This document shows, one piece after another, positions 1 to 6,277 of a DNA stretch of 12,241 nucleotides. A model generated the notes under the pieces. That model was not told where the DNA came from, did not search any database, and saw nothing but the letters and a program-made list of their open reading frames with translations. This DNA is from an uncultured bacterium (lineage in GTDB: Bacteria > Pseudomonadota > Gammaproteobacteria > Burkholderiales > Burkholderiaceae_E). A program made the translations under genes and the position numbers. The stretch spans positions 1-12,241 of the forward strand of contig CAIPGD010000337.1 of the NCBI GenBank assembly GCA_903864485.1, in the 5' to 3' direction. Positions within the stretch are counted from its first letter, which is position 1, and the number at the start of each line of letters is the position of its first letter.

Positions 1-733
1 AATTGACCGTGATCTTGCGCTGACCGCGTTCAACAAACACCACCGCAGCCGTCACCGCTCCGGCCAACAACACAATGAACAAGGCCGCCGCTGCATGGAG
101 CGCCCCCGTGCGGACTAACTCGCCCATGCTGCCAATGGCATTGGGAAGACCGGCCGCGATACCCGCGAAAATAAGAATCGAAATCCCATTGCCCAAACCG
201 CGCTCGGTGATCTGCTCACCCAGCCACATCAAAAACATTGTGCCGGTCACCAGCGTGACTGCCGTCGTAAACCGGAAAGCCAAACCTGGATCGATCACGA
301 GCCCCGGCTGAGACTCGAGAGCGACCGCAATCCCGAAAGCCTGAAACGTTGCCAACCCAACCGTGAACCAGCGGGTGTACTTGGTGATCTGGCGACGCCC
401 GGCCTCGCCTTCTTTCTTCATCGCCTCGAACTGCGGAACAATCACCGTCAGCAGCTGCATGATGATCGAGGCCGAAATGTACGGCATGATCCCCAGCGCA
501 AACACCGTGAACCGCGACAGCGCGCCGCCCGAAAACATGTTGAACATGCCCAGGATTCCGCCCGACTGTTCCTTGAACAGCTGCGCGAGCTGATCCGGAT
601 CAATCCCTGGAACGGGGATATGAGCACCCACCCGATACACAACCAGGGCGAGCAGGAGAAAGATCAAGCGATTTTTTAAGTCGCCGAACTTTCCCGCCTT
701 CGCCTGGCCAGCAGAGGGTTGCGCCGAAGTCAC
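1..733 (-). CDS. secY: Protein translocase subunit SecY, N-terminal part (partial)
   Basis: SecY is the membrane pore of the Sec translocon. The gene runs off the left edge; about 244 residues are present of the roughly 440 expected. Visible segments include KFGDLKNRLIFLLLALVVYR (first helix), HIPVPGID, GMFNMFSGGALSRFTVFALG (plug region), GIMPYISASIIMQLLT (helix 2), GEQITERGLGNGISILIFAG and the last readable VVFVERGQRKITVN. No ATG start is available: an in-frame TGA lies just upstream, leaving GTG at 733 or TTG at 736. GAGG is 13 and 10 bases upstream of these respectively. I chose GTG, but TTG is possible. The N-terminus TSAQPSAGQ resembles SecY starts in Burkholderiales. Confidence 0.95.
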   Translation of the reverse strand, partial: MTSAQPSAGQAKAGKFGDLKNRLIFLLLALVVYRVGAHIPVPGIDPDQLAQLFKEQSGGILGMFNMFSGGALSRFTVFALGIMPYISASIIMQLLTVIVPQFEAMKKEGEAGRRQITKYTRWFTVGLATFQAFGIAVALESQPGLVIDPGLAFRFTTAVTLVTGTMFLMWLGEQITERGLGNGISILIFAGIAAGLPNAIGSMGELVRTGALHAAAALFIVLLAGAVTAAVVFVERGQRKITVN

Positions 734-773
734 CAAGACCCGCGGTCCTCAAGGAGGGTGCACACAACATTCA

Positions 774-1289
774 TCAGGCAGATCCTGCCGAGGACGCGGT
801 TTCGGTCGCTGCGACCGACGCCTCCACGGCCCCCTCAGCAGCGCCCTCAACGGGTGCCTCAAGGACGACACCGCCGACGGCCTCGATTGCGGCTCGCGCA
901 CCCTTGGTTGCGCCAATTCCGCGTAAAGTCACCCGCCGGGTGATCGATCCAGAGAGAATCACCTTGGCACCGCGCGCCAGACCATGAACGAGGCCGGCTG
1001 CTTTCAGGGTCAACAGGTCCACTTCGACCGCATCGAGACGCTCGAGGTCAGATAGCCGAATCTCGACCGTAAGATACGCCGTCAGGGACTTGAAACCACG
1101 CTTGGGCAGGCGGCGCTGGAGCGGCATTTGGCCGCCTTCAAAGCCCACCTTGTGAAAACCGCCAGCACGGGACTTTTGACCCTTGTGGCCACGACCCGCA
1201 GTCTTACCAAGGCCGGAGCCAATCCCGCGGCCGACCCGACGTTTCGGATGCTTTGAGCCCTCGGCTGGCGAGAGTGTATTGAGTTTCAT
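774..1289 (-). CDS. rplO: 50S ribosomal protein L15 with Ala/Glu-rich C-terminal extension
   Basis: L15 binds 23S rRNA late in assembly. I chose the ATG at 1289, giving MKLNTLSPAEGSKHPKRRVG, the universal start. An ATG directly before it adds one Met, and the open frame further upstream is only rpmD in another frame. The product is 171 residues. The Gly/Arg-rich N-terminal arm (RGIGSGLGKTAGRGHKGQKS) and the end of the core, KGARAAIEAVGGVVLE, are normal and reach residue 144, the full E. coli length. A further 27 residues, rich in Ala, Glu, Ser and Val and mildly acidic, follow at 145–171. Two TGA codons in tandem end the gene. secY follows after about 40 bases. Confidence 0.96.
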   Translation of the reverse strand: MKLNTLSPAEGSKHPKRRVGRGIGSGLGKTAGRGHKGQKSRAGGFHKVGFEGGQMPLQRRLPKRGFKSLTAYLTVEIRLSDLERLDAVEVDLLTLKAAGLVHGLARGAKVILSGSITRRVTLRGIGATKGARAAIEAVGGVVLEAPVEGAAEGAVEASVAATETASSAGSA

Positions 1290-1296
1290 CATGATG

Positions 1297-1476
1297 TCAG
1301 TCCACCTTGACCAGATAGGCCACCTTGCGAACCATGCCACGCACCGCTGGCGTGTCCTCGAGTTCACGGGTCTGGTTGATCTTCTTCAGGCCCAGACCAA
1401 GCACCGTCGCTTTGTGTGTGCCACGGGTACCGGCAGGACTCTTGACGAGGGTCACGCGAAGCGTTTTCTTGTCCAT
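1297..1476 (-). CDS. rpmD: 50S ribosomal protein L30
   Basis: L30 is a small large-subunit protein. Reading the minus strand from the ATG at 1476 gives 59 residues: it begins MDKKTLRVTLVKSPAGTRG, has KATVLGLGLKKINQTRELED in the middle, and ends VRKVAYLVKVD. This is the bacterial L30 pattern and length. GGAG lies about nine bases before the ATG. The position between rpsE (22 bases) and rplO (7 bases) is the standard spc order. Confidence 0.96.
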   Translation of the reverse strand: MDKKTLRVTLVKSPAGTRGTHKATVLGLGLKKINQTRELEDTPAVRGMVRKVAYLVKVD

Positions 1477-1498
1477 TGCTTACTCTCCACCCCGCCTT

Positions 1499-2017
1499 TC
1501 AGCTGAGGATTTCCTCGATCGATTTGCCGCGCTTAGCTGCGATTTCGGCGGGTGTCGTCATCCGGGTCAGCGCATCGAGCGTGGCCCGCACGAGGTTGTA
1601 GGGGTTGGTTGAGCCGTGGCACTTCGCCACGACGTTCTGAACGCCCAACACATCAAACACGGCGCGCATTGGTCCACCAGCAATGACACCAGTACCCTGC
1701 GCGGCGGGCGCGAGATAAACCCGCGAAGCACCATGACGCCCGGTGACCGCGTGGTGAATCGTGCCACTGCGCAGTGGCACCTTGACCATCTTGCGGCGGG
1801 CCTCATCCATGGCCTTTTGCACGGCAACCGGAACCTCGCGGGACTTGCCCTTACCCATGCCGACTCGACCATCACCATCACCGACCACGGTGAGGGCTGC
1901 GAAACCGAGGATTCGGCCACCCTTGACGACCTTGGTCACCCGGTTCACCGCAATCATCTTCTCGCGCAGCCCGTCGTCGCGCTCTTCGTTCTGCATACGG
2001 GGCGTGATTTTTGCCAT
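1499..2017 (-). CDS. rpsE: 30S ribosomal protein S5
   Basis: S5 works in decoding accuracy and mRNA entry. The product is 172 residues, slightly longer than E. coli (166–167) because of a short N-terminal addition before LREKMIAVNRVTK. The double-stranded RNA-binding-like N-terminal domain has VVKGGRILGFAALTVVGDGD at about 30–49, the loop where spectinomycin-resistance changes map; it looks wild type. GGPMRAVFDVLGVQNVVAKC and the ending KSIEEILS are typical. AAGGAA lies about seven bases before the ATG. Confidence 0.97.
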   Translation of the reverse strand: MAKITPRMQNEERDDGLREKMIAVNRVTKVVKGGRILGFAALTVVGDGDGRVGMGKGKSREVPVAVQKAMDEARRKMVKVPLRSGTIHHAVTGRHGASRVYLAPAAQGTGVIAGGPMRAVFDVLGVQNVVAKCHGSTNPYNLVRATLDALTRMTTPAEIAAKRGKSIEEILS

Positions 2018-2033
2018 CGTCGTTTCCTTGTTT

Positions 2034-2066
2034 GATTCAGAGGGTCAGAAAATTCTGAACCGAATC
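2034..2066 (-). promoter_or_regulatory. Two-tier inverted repeat between rplR and rpsE
   Basis: On the minus strand GATTC/GAATC (2066–2062 with 2038–2034) encloses TCAGA–ATTT–TCTGA (2058–2045), so the 47-base spacer can fold into a stem with an internal loop. It begins within the rplR stop codon and ends before the rpsE ribosome binding site AAGGAA. There is no terminator U-run. The function is unknown, and the stems are short and AT-rich. Confidence 0.35.
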
Positions 2067-2427
2067 AGAACTTGAGACCGGCTTCACGAGCCGCTTCGGC
2101 CAGCGCTTTGACGCGTCCGTGATAACGAAATCCGCCGCGATCGAAAGCGACTTCGGCAATCCCGGCAGCCAGTGCCTTACGTGCCACCCGCTCACCAATC
2201 AGCTTCGCCGCTTCAATGTTGCTACCGTTCTTACCGGCCAATTGCTCGCGAACCTCTTTCTCGACGGTCGAAGCCGTCACCAAAACCCGCACACCGGCCT
2301 CGTCAAAAACCGACGCATAGATATGCGAATTGGTACGATGCACTGCCAGACGCCCAACGCACAGTTCCCGGATTTTCAGTCGGGTCTGGCGGGAGCGACG
2401 CAGTCGCTGCTCATTTTTGTCAAACAT
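2065..2427 (-). CDS. rplR: 50S ribosomal protein L18
   Basis: L18 binds 5S rRNA in the central protuberance together with L5. The product is 120 residues. The basic N-terminus RRSRQTRLKIREL, the middle RLAVHRTNSHIYASVFDE, and the ending AFDRGGFRYHGRVKALAEAA with GLKF are typical. The ribosome binding site is poor (GGCGGG), which suggests coupling to rplF 15 bases upstream. The stop lies in the 5' arm of a two-tier inverted repeat before rpsE. Confidence 0.97.
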   Translation of the reverse strand: MFDKNEQRLRRSRQTRLKIRELCVGRLAVHRTNSHIYASVFDEAGVRVLVTASTVEKEVREQLAGKNGSNIEAAKLIGERVARKALAAGIAEVAFDRGGFRYHGRVKALAEAAREAGLKF

Positions 2428-2442
2428 AGTCAGACCCGCCGG

Positions 2443-2976
2443 TTATTTCTTCTTGGTTTCTTTGATCACAACAACCTCGTTGGCGTAGCGGACGCCCTTA
2501 CCCTTGTAGGGCTCGGGCGAACGGTAAGCGCGAATCTCGGCTGCCACCTGGCCGACGCGTTGACGGTCGGTCCCTTTGATCAGAATTTCGGTTTGAGTGG
2601 GCGTCGTCACGGTGATGCCTTCGGGCATGCTATGAACGACGGGGTGCGAAAAACCGAGCGAGAGGTTCAGCGAGGCGCCCTGAGCCTGCGCTCGATATCC
2701 CACCCCAACCAACGTCAGTTTCTTTTCCCAACCCTTGCTGACCCCATGGACCATGTTAGCCAAGAGCGCTCGCATGGTCCCGCTCATTGCGCGGGCCGAA
2801 CGGCTCTCGCCGACGGCCTCGATCCGCAGCGAACTGCCTTCGTGATGCACAGCCACGCCGGCATCGGTGCGCTGGCGCAACGAACCCAACGGACCCTGAA
2901 CCACGATCTGCTCGGCGCCGATCTCGGCTTTGACTCCAGTCGGCAAATCGACTGGCATTTTTGCAACTCGGGACAT
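2443..2976 (-). CDS. rplF: 50S ribosomal protein L6
   Basis: L6 lies near the factor-binding region of the large subunit. The product is 177 residues, equal to E. coli, starting MSRVAKMPVDLPTGVKAEI. The two repeated domains are visible, with NMVHGVSKGWEKKLTLVGVG at about 74–93 and the C-terminal signature PEPYKGKG at 154–161, and a basic KETKKK tail. The ribosome binding site is strong: AAGGAG six bases from the ATG. It is 17 bases from rpsH and 15 from rplR. Confidence 0.97.
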   Translation of the reverse strand: MSRVAKMPVDLPTGVKAEIGAEQIVVQGPLGSLRQRTDAGVAVHHEGSSLRIEAVGESRSARAMSGTMRALLANMVHGVSKGWEKKLTLVGVGYRAQAQGASLNLSLGFSHPVVHSMPEGITVTTPTQTEILIKGTDRQRVGQVAAEIRAYRSPEPYKGKGVRYANEVVVIKETKKK

Positions 2977-2993
2977 CCTGAGCTCCTTCGGGG

Positions 2994-3389
2994 TCAGGCG
3001 ACGATGCCAATGACTTCACCGCCCACGCCCACTTTGCGGGCATGGCGGTCAGTCATCAGCCCGCGCGGGGTCGATACGATTGCCACGCCGAGGCCATTCA
3101 TGACCTGGGGCAAACTCTCGCGGCCTTTGTAAACCCGCAGGCCCGGGCGGCTGACGCGCTCGATGCGCTCAATCACGGGGTGCCCTGCGTAATACTTCAG
3201 CTGGACCTCCAGCTGTGACTTCGGCCCCTCGTGACGGACCGAGAAGTCTTCAATATAGCCTTCGTCCTTGAGCAGTTGCGCAATCGCAACTTTCAATTTG
3301 GAGGAAGGCATTGCCACCGACTGCATTTCAACGCGCTGACCGTTGCGGATGCGCGTGAACATATCGGCGATCGGGTCGCTCATGCTCAT
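2994..3389 (-). CDS. rpsH: 30S ribosomal protein S8
   Basis: S8 binds the central domain of 16S rRNA and, in E. coli, is the translational repressor of the spc operon. The product is 131 residues, starting MSMSDPIADMFTRIRNGQ, with PSSKLKVAIAQLLKDEGY in the N-terminal domain. The C-terminal rRNA-binding motif VSTPRG is at 105–110, followed by LMTDRHARKVGVGGEVI. GGAG lies eight bases before the ATG. Its presence fits the proposed operator at the rplX–rplE junction. Confidence 0.97.
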   Translation of the reverse strand: MSMSDPIADMFTRIRNGQRVEMQSVAMPSSKLKVAIAQLLKDEGYIEDFSVRHEGPKSQLEVQLKYYAGHPVIERIERVSRPGLRVYKGRESLPQVMNGLGVAIVSTPRGLMTDRHARKVGVGGEVIGIVA

Positions 3390-3430
3390 AAGTTGGTCTC
3401 CGACCTAGTACTTGCCGTGGCCTGACTGGA

Positions 3431-3736
3431 TTACCAGCTGGCCTTGACGATGCCGGGGATCTCCCCACGCATCGCGATCTCGCGCAACTTCGTGCGCCCC
3501 AGACCGAATTTACGGAACGTCCCCCGCGGGCGCCCCGTCAATGCACAACGATTGCGCAAGCGGACTGGGCTGGCGTTGCGCGGGAGCTTTTGTAAAGCCA
3601 AACGCGCATCCATCCGCACCTCGTCCGAGAGCTTCTGGTTATCGATCGTGGCTTTGAGCGCAGCGCGCTTTGCCTCAAACTTCTTTACCAGCGCCTCGCG
3701 CTTTTTCTCGCGCTCAATCAGCGATGTCTTTGCCAT
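3431..3736 (-). CDS. rpsN: 30S ribosomal protein S14, zinc-free type
   Basis: S14 is a head protein of the small subunit. The product is 101 residues and begins MAKTSLIEREKKREALVKKF. It is the long, zinc-independent form: the region LRNRCALTGRPRG has a single Cys (Cys64) and lacks the paired CxxC motifs of the short zinc-binding form. The C-terminus GEIPGIVKASW is typical. The Shine–Dalgarno match is weak (AGG about 11 bases upstream), so translation may depend on coupling to rplE, 40 bases upstream. Confidence 0.97.
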   Translation of the reverse strand: MAKTSLIEREKKREALVKKFEAKRAALKATIDNQKLSDEVRMDARLALQKLPRNASPVRLRNRCALTGRPRGTFRKFGLGRTKLREIAMRGEIPGIVKASW

Positions 3737-3776
3737 AAGTAGGTTCGCCTGGTGGTTCCGTTGCAGTCAGTTGACG

Positions 3777-4316
3777 TCAGTTGCGGAAGGGGAAACGGAA
3801 AGACGTCAGCAATGCCTTCGCTTCTTCGTCGTTGCGTGCCGTCGTGGTAATGCTGATATTCATCCCACGCACGCGGTCGACCTTGTCGTACTCGATCTCG
3901 GGGAAGATGATCTGCTCTTTAACACCGAGGTTGTAGTTACCGCGGCCATCGAAAGATTTGCCGGAAATCCCCCGGAAGTCGCGCACGCGCGGCAGAGCGA
4001 TCGTGACCAGACGGTCCAGGAACTCCCACATCCGCTCGCCACGCAGCGTGACCATGCATCCGATCGGATAACCCTCGCGGATCTTAAACGCAGCAATTGC
4101 CTTGCGAGCCTTGGTCTGGACTGGCTTCTGACCAGCGATTCGGGTCAAATCAGCGACCGCAGCTTCGATCAGTTTTTTGTCGGAAATCGCCTCGCCCACC
4201 CCCATGTTGAGGGTGATCTTGGTGAAGCGTGGCACCTGCATGATGGAGGTAAAACCAAACTTTTCCATCAGTTCTGGTACCACTCGCTCGCGGTACTGTT
4301 GTTGAAAACGCGCCAT
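3777..4316 (-). CDS. rplE: 50S ribosomal protein L5
   Basis: L5 binds 5S rRNA and touches the small-subunit head and P-site tRNA. The product is 179 residues, the E. coli length. It has RFTKITLNMGVGEAISDKK near residue 30–48, KARKAIAAFKIREGYPIGC in the middle, and ends SITTTARNDEEAKALL then FPFRN. AGGA precedes the ATG by seven bases. The 60-base spacer before it carries the downstream arm of the rplX-stop hairpin and a near-duplicate TAGCAC repeat. Confidence 0.98.
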   Translation of the reverse strand: MARFQQQYRERVVPELMEKFGFTSIMQVPRFTKITLNMGVGEAISDKKLIEAAVADLTRIAGQKPVQTKARKAIAAFKIREGYPIGCMVTLRGERMWEFLDRLVTIALPRVRDFRGISGKSFDGRGNYNLGVKEQIIFPEIEYDKVDRVRGMNISITTTARNDEEAKALLTSFRFPFRN

Positions 4317-4359
4317 GTTGCAGTCCTGCCTGTGCTAGCTCGTGCTAATTCTGAGTCTT

Positions 4360-4389
4360 GGTTCGGTCCGCGCCAATCAGGCCCGAACC
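4360..4389 (-). promoter_or_regulatory. Hairpin across the rplX stop, possible S8 operator
   Basis: On the minus strand GGTTCGG (4389–4383) and CCGAACC (4366–4360) form a perfect 7-bp inverted repeat around the rplX stop. A further GCC/GGC pairing extends the 5' side and leaves a 5-base bulge on the 3' side. It ends about 43 bases before the rplE start. In E. coli, S8 represses the spc operon by binding mRNA at the rplX–rplE junction. The location and asymmetric shape are suggestive, but I cannot show that the S8-contacting bases are conserved. Confidence 0.4.
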
Positions 4390-4694
4390 TGCTCGCCGTT
4401 CGACTTGAACACCCGCACCTTGGTGCCGTCTTCAAGCAACCGGAACCCCACGCGATCGCCTTTGCCGGTCGCCGGGTTCAGCAGCATCAGGTTCGACTGG
4501 TCAATCGGCATCGATTTTTCGATCACACCACCCGTGACCCCTTTCATGGGGTTGGGTTTTTGATGCTTCTTGACGAGGTTGACACCCTCGACCAGCAGAT
4601 GCGTTTCGTTGACACGACTGTTCACCGTGCCCCGCTTGCCCTTGTCACGGCCCGCGATGATGACGACTTCGTCACCTTTCTTGATCTTGTCCAT
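4377..4694 (-). CDS. rplX: 50S ribosomal protein L24
   Basis: L24 initiates large-subunit assembly by binding the 5' part of 23S rRNA. The product is 105 residues. The KOW motif is at the N-terminus (KKGDEVVIIAGRDKGKRGTV, about 5–24), followed by VEGVNLVKKHQKPNP and GGVIEKSMPIDQSNL, typical of the family. The stop codon lies in the loop of an inverted repeat that continues into the spacer before rplE. Nothing is odd in length. Confidence 0.97.
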   Translation of the reverse strand: MDKIKKGDEVVIIAGRDKGKRGTVNSRVNETHLLVEGVNLVKKHQKPNPMKGVTGGVIEKSMPIDQSNLMLLNPATGKGDRVGFRLLEDGTKVRVFKSNGEQVRA

Positions 4695-4725
4695 ACGTCC
4701 GCCCCCTGGATCGGCACTGTTTGGC

Positions 4726-5094
4726 TTAAAGCACTTCGGGCGCGAGCGACACGATCTTCATGAACCGCTCTGTCCGCAGTTCGCGCGTGACCGGCCCAAA
4801 GATGCGTGTGCCGATCGGCTCGAGCTTTGCGTTGAGAAGAACGGCAGCGTTGCCGTCAAACTTCACGAGCGAGCCGTCAGCGCGGCGCACGCCCTTGGCG
4901 GTGCGAACGACGACCGCATTGTAGATTTCGCCCTTCTTGACGCGTCCCCGCGGTTGAGCATCTTTGACGCTCACCTTGATGACATCACCAATACCGGCGT
5001 AGCGACGCTTGGAGCCGCCCAATACCTTAATACACATGACGGACCGAGCGCCGGTGTTATCGGCGACGTCAAGCGTCGACTGCATTTGAATCAT
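4726..5094 (-). CDS. rplN: 50S ribosomal protein L14
   Basis: L14 forms intersubunit bridges and is the target of the silencing factor RsfS in other bacteria. The start at 5094 gives 122 residues beginning MIQMQSTLDVADNTGARSV, the standard N-terminus, with GGGAG upstream. An in-frame TTG at 5109 would add five unconserved residues and is unlikely. The L14 signature region GDVIKVSVKDAQPRGRVKKG is intact and the protein ends FMKIVSLAPEVL as in most bacteria. It is the first gene after the proposed spc promoter and is followed by rplX after 31 bases. Confidence 0.97.
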   Translation of the reverse strand: MIQMQSTLDVADNTGARSVMCIKVLGGSKRRYAGIGDVIKVSVKDAQPRGRVKKGEIYNAVVVRTAKGVRRADGSLVKFDGNAAVLLNAKLEPIGTRIFGPVTRELRTERFMKIVSLAPEVL

Positions 5095-5243
5095 GAAATT
5101 TTCTCCCAACTTGATCCGAAGGCTCTGGTGCGGCGCACCCGAGGAAATCGGTCAGTCTTGGTCCCGTAGAGCGGGGGATTCCCTTTCGATTCGAGGCGTT
5201 TGGCCGCTGGGACTAAACGCGCTGATACAAATCGAAAACGAAG
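5095..5243 (-). other. Structured leader of about 150 bases before rplN
   Basis: No gene fits here. Short inverted repeats are visible: GCGTTT/AAACGC with a 13-base loop (5196–5220), CCCG/CGGG with a 5-base loop around 5163–5175, and GGTGC/GCACC with a 3-base loop (5127–5139). The last bases hold the rplN ribosome binding site GGGAG. No U-run follows any of the stems, so none looks like an intrinsic terminator. Whether the leader is regulatory or only an untranslated region cannot be decided by eye. Confidence 0.5.
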
Positions 5244-5249
5244 CCCTGG

Positions 5250-5278
5250 AGTTTATGAAAGAAAAACCAGCTTGTCAA
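5250..5278 (-). promoter_or_regulatory. Probable spc operon promoter upstream of rplN
   Basis: A perfect sigma-70 −35 box, TTGACA (5278–5273), is followed by a 17-base spacer containing a run of five T and by TAAACT (5255–5250), a 4/6 match to the −10 box. Transcription would start near 5243. In E. coli the spc promoter also lies between rpsQ and rplN, so the position supports the call. The −35 is 18 bases past the rpsQ stop. This separates the S10 and spc transcription units, although read-through from upstream is not excluded because no terminator is evident. Confidence 0.75.
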
Positions 5279-5296
5279 ATCGATCGTCAGATTTGA

Positions 5297-5587
5297 TTAA
5301 ATCGTCTGTGCGGTTTCCACCACACGAACCACTCGCCAGGTCTTGGTACGCGAAATCGGGCGAACTTCAATGATCTCGACCACGTCGCCTTCATGAATCG
5401 AGTCACTCTCGTCATGGGCGTGGTACTTGTTTGAGCGTGTCAGATACTTGCCATACAGCGGGTGCTGAACCTGCCGCTCGACGAGCACGGTCACAGTCTG
5501 TTTCATCTTGGCGCTGACGACGCGTCCGACCAGCGAACGCTTGCTCGCCTTGATTGTCGTCGATGCTTCTTGGACGGAGTCGTTCAT
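5297..5587 (-). CDS. rpsQ: 30S ribosomal protein S17
   Basis: S17 is an OB-fold protein that binds 16S rRNA early in assembly. The product is 96 residues. The core runs from KRSLVGRVVSAKMKQTVTV through HPLYGKYLTRSNKYHAHDE to GDVVEIIEVRPISRTKTWRV, all family-typical. The first ~14 residues are a poorly conserved leader. The start is fixed by the ATGA overlap with rpmC. This is the last gene of the S10 group; the gap after it contains the probable spc promoter. Confidence 0.97.
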   Translation of the reverse strand: MNDSVQEASTTIKASKRSLVGRVVSAKMKQTVTVLVERQVQHPLYGKYLTRSNKYHAHDESDSIHEGDVVEIIEVRPISRTKTWRVVRVVETAQTI

Positions 5588-5778
5588 GCCGCAGTGGCCT
5601 TTTCATGGAGCACGGTCCGGACGCGGGCGATGTCGCGACGGACCTTGCGAAGTTGACTATTGTTGGTCAGCTGTTGCGTCGCATGCTGCATCCGCAGCGA
5701 AAAGTGCGCGCGCAATAACTCTTTGAGTTCTTTATTGAGGCCTTCGGTGTCCTTGGACCTCAGTTCGGTGGCATTCAT
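5584..5778 (-). CDS. rpmC: 50S ribosomal protein L29
   Basis: L29 is a small helical-hairpin protein at the tunnel exit beside L23. The ATG at 5778 gives 64 residues starting MNATELRSKDTEGLNKELKE, the usual L29 start. The GTG just upstream would add one residue and is not needed. The characteristic LLRAHFSLRMQHATQQL and the ending helix with VRRDIARVRTVL are present. AGGA lies about nine bases before the ATG. The stop overlaps the rpsQ start by four bases (ATGA), which favours translational coupling. Confidence 0.95.
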   Translation of the reverse strand: MNATELRSKDTEGLNKELKELLRAHFSLRMQHATQQLTNNSQLRKVRRDIARVRTVLHEKATAA

Positions 5779-5834
5779 CACGGTGATTCCTGATTGGAAA
5801 CGGGTGGCAGGCGGGGAGGTAAGCGGTTGGCAGC

Positions 5835-5851
5835 AGCGCCGGCCTGGCGCT
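5835..5851 (-). promoter_or_regulatory. Small GC hairpin at the rplP stop
   Basis: AGCGCC–AGGCC–GGCGCT on the minus strand can form a 6-bp stem with a 5-base loop, starting in the last base of the rplP TAA. No U-run follows, so it is not a terminator. The rest of the 72-base rplP–rpmC spacer holds only the AGGA ribosome binding site of rpmC. A role in mRNA processing or 3' end protection is possible, but a stem this short may be chance in GC-rich DNA. Confidence 0.35.
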
Positions 5852-6267
5852 TACTGGCCCACCATCCGACTAACAAACACGGTTGCAATCGGCAATTTGG
5901 CAGCAGCCAACCGAAATGCCTCGCGCGCCAGCTCTTCCGCCACGCCGTCCATTTCGTAGAGCACCTTACCAGGCTGGATTTCGGCGACGTAGTACTCGGG
6001 ATTGCCCTTGCCGTTACCCATCCGGACCTCGGCCGGTTTACGCGAAATTGGCTTGTCCGGAAAAATCCGGATCCAGATCCGACCACCCCGTTTGATATGC
6101 CGGGTCATCGCGCGACGCGCTGATTCGATCTGACGTGCCGTCAGACGGCCACGTCCAGTCGCCTTGAGCCCAAAGTCCCCGAAGGAAACCGCTGCGCCCC
6201 GAGTCGCTAGACCCGTGTTGCGACCTTTCTGTTCTTTACGGTATTTCCGTCTTGCTGGCTGCAGCAT
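5851..6267 (-). CDS. rplP: 50S ribosomal protein L16
   Basis: L16 organises the A-site side of the large subunit and joins late in assembly. The product is 138 residues, starting MLQPARRKYRKEQKGRNTG. It carries the conserved core RGGRIWIRIFPDKPISRKP, and then GNGKGNPEYYVAEIQPGKVL, which includes the region hydroxylated on Arg81 by YcfD (RoxA) in E. coli. Its ribosome binding site (AGGG) overlaps the rpsC stop region. Unusually for this junction, 72 noncoding bases separate the stop from rpmC. Confidence 0.97.
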   Translation of the reverse strand: MLQPARRKYRKEQKGRNTGLATRGAAVSFGDFGLKATGRGRLTARQIESARRAMTRHIKRGGRIWIRIFPDKPISRKPAEVRMGNGKGNPEYYVAEIQPGKVLYEMDGVAEELAREAFRLAAAKLPIATVFVSRMVGQ

Positions 6268-6277
6268 GACTTAGCCC

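Noticed and set aside
1290..1367. An upstream extension of L15 starting at 1367
   Set aside because: Those codons are rpmD read in another frame; the conserved L15 start MKLN is at 1289.
2119..3132. A 337-codon open frame on the plus strand
   Set aside because: It is antisense to rplR, rplF and part of rpsH, with no domain pattern; an artefact of GC-rich codon use.
3444..4763. A 439-codon open frame on the plus strand
   Set aside because: It runs antisense across rpsN, rplE and rplX and through their spacers. The minus-strand genes are clear family members with ribosome binding sites, so this is a shadow.
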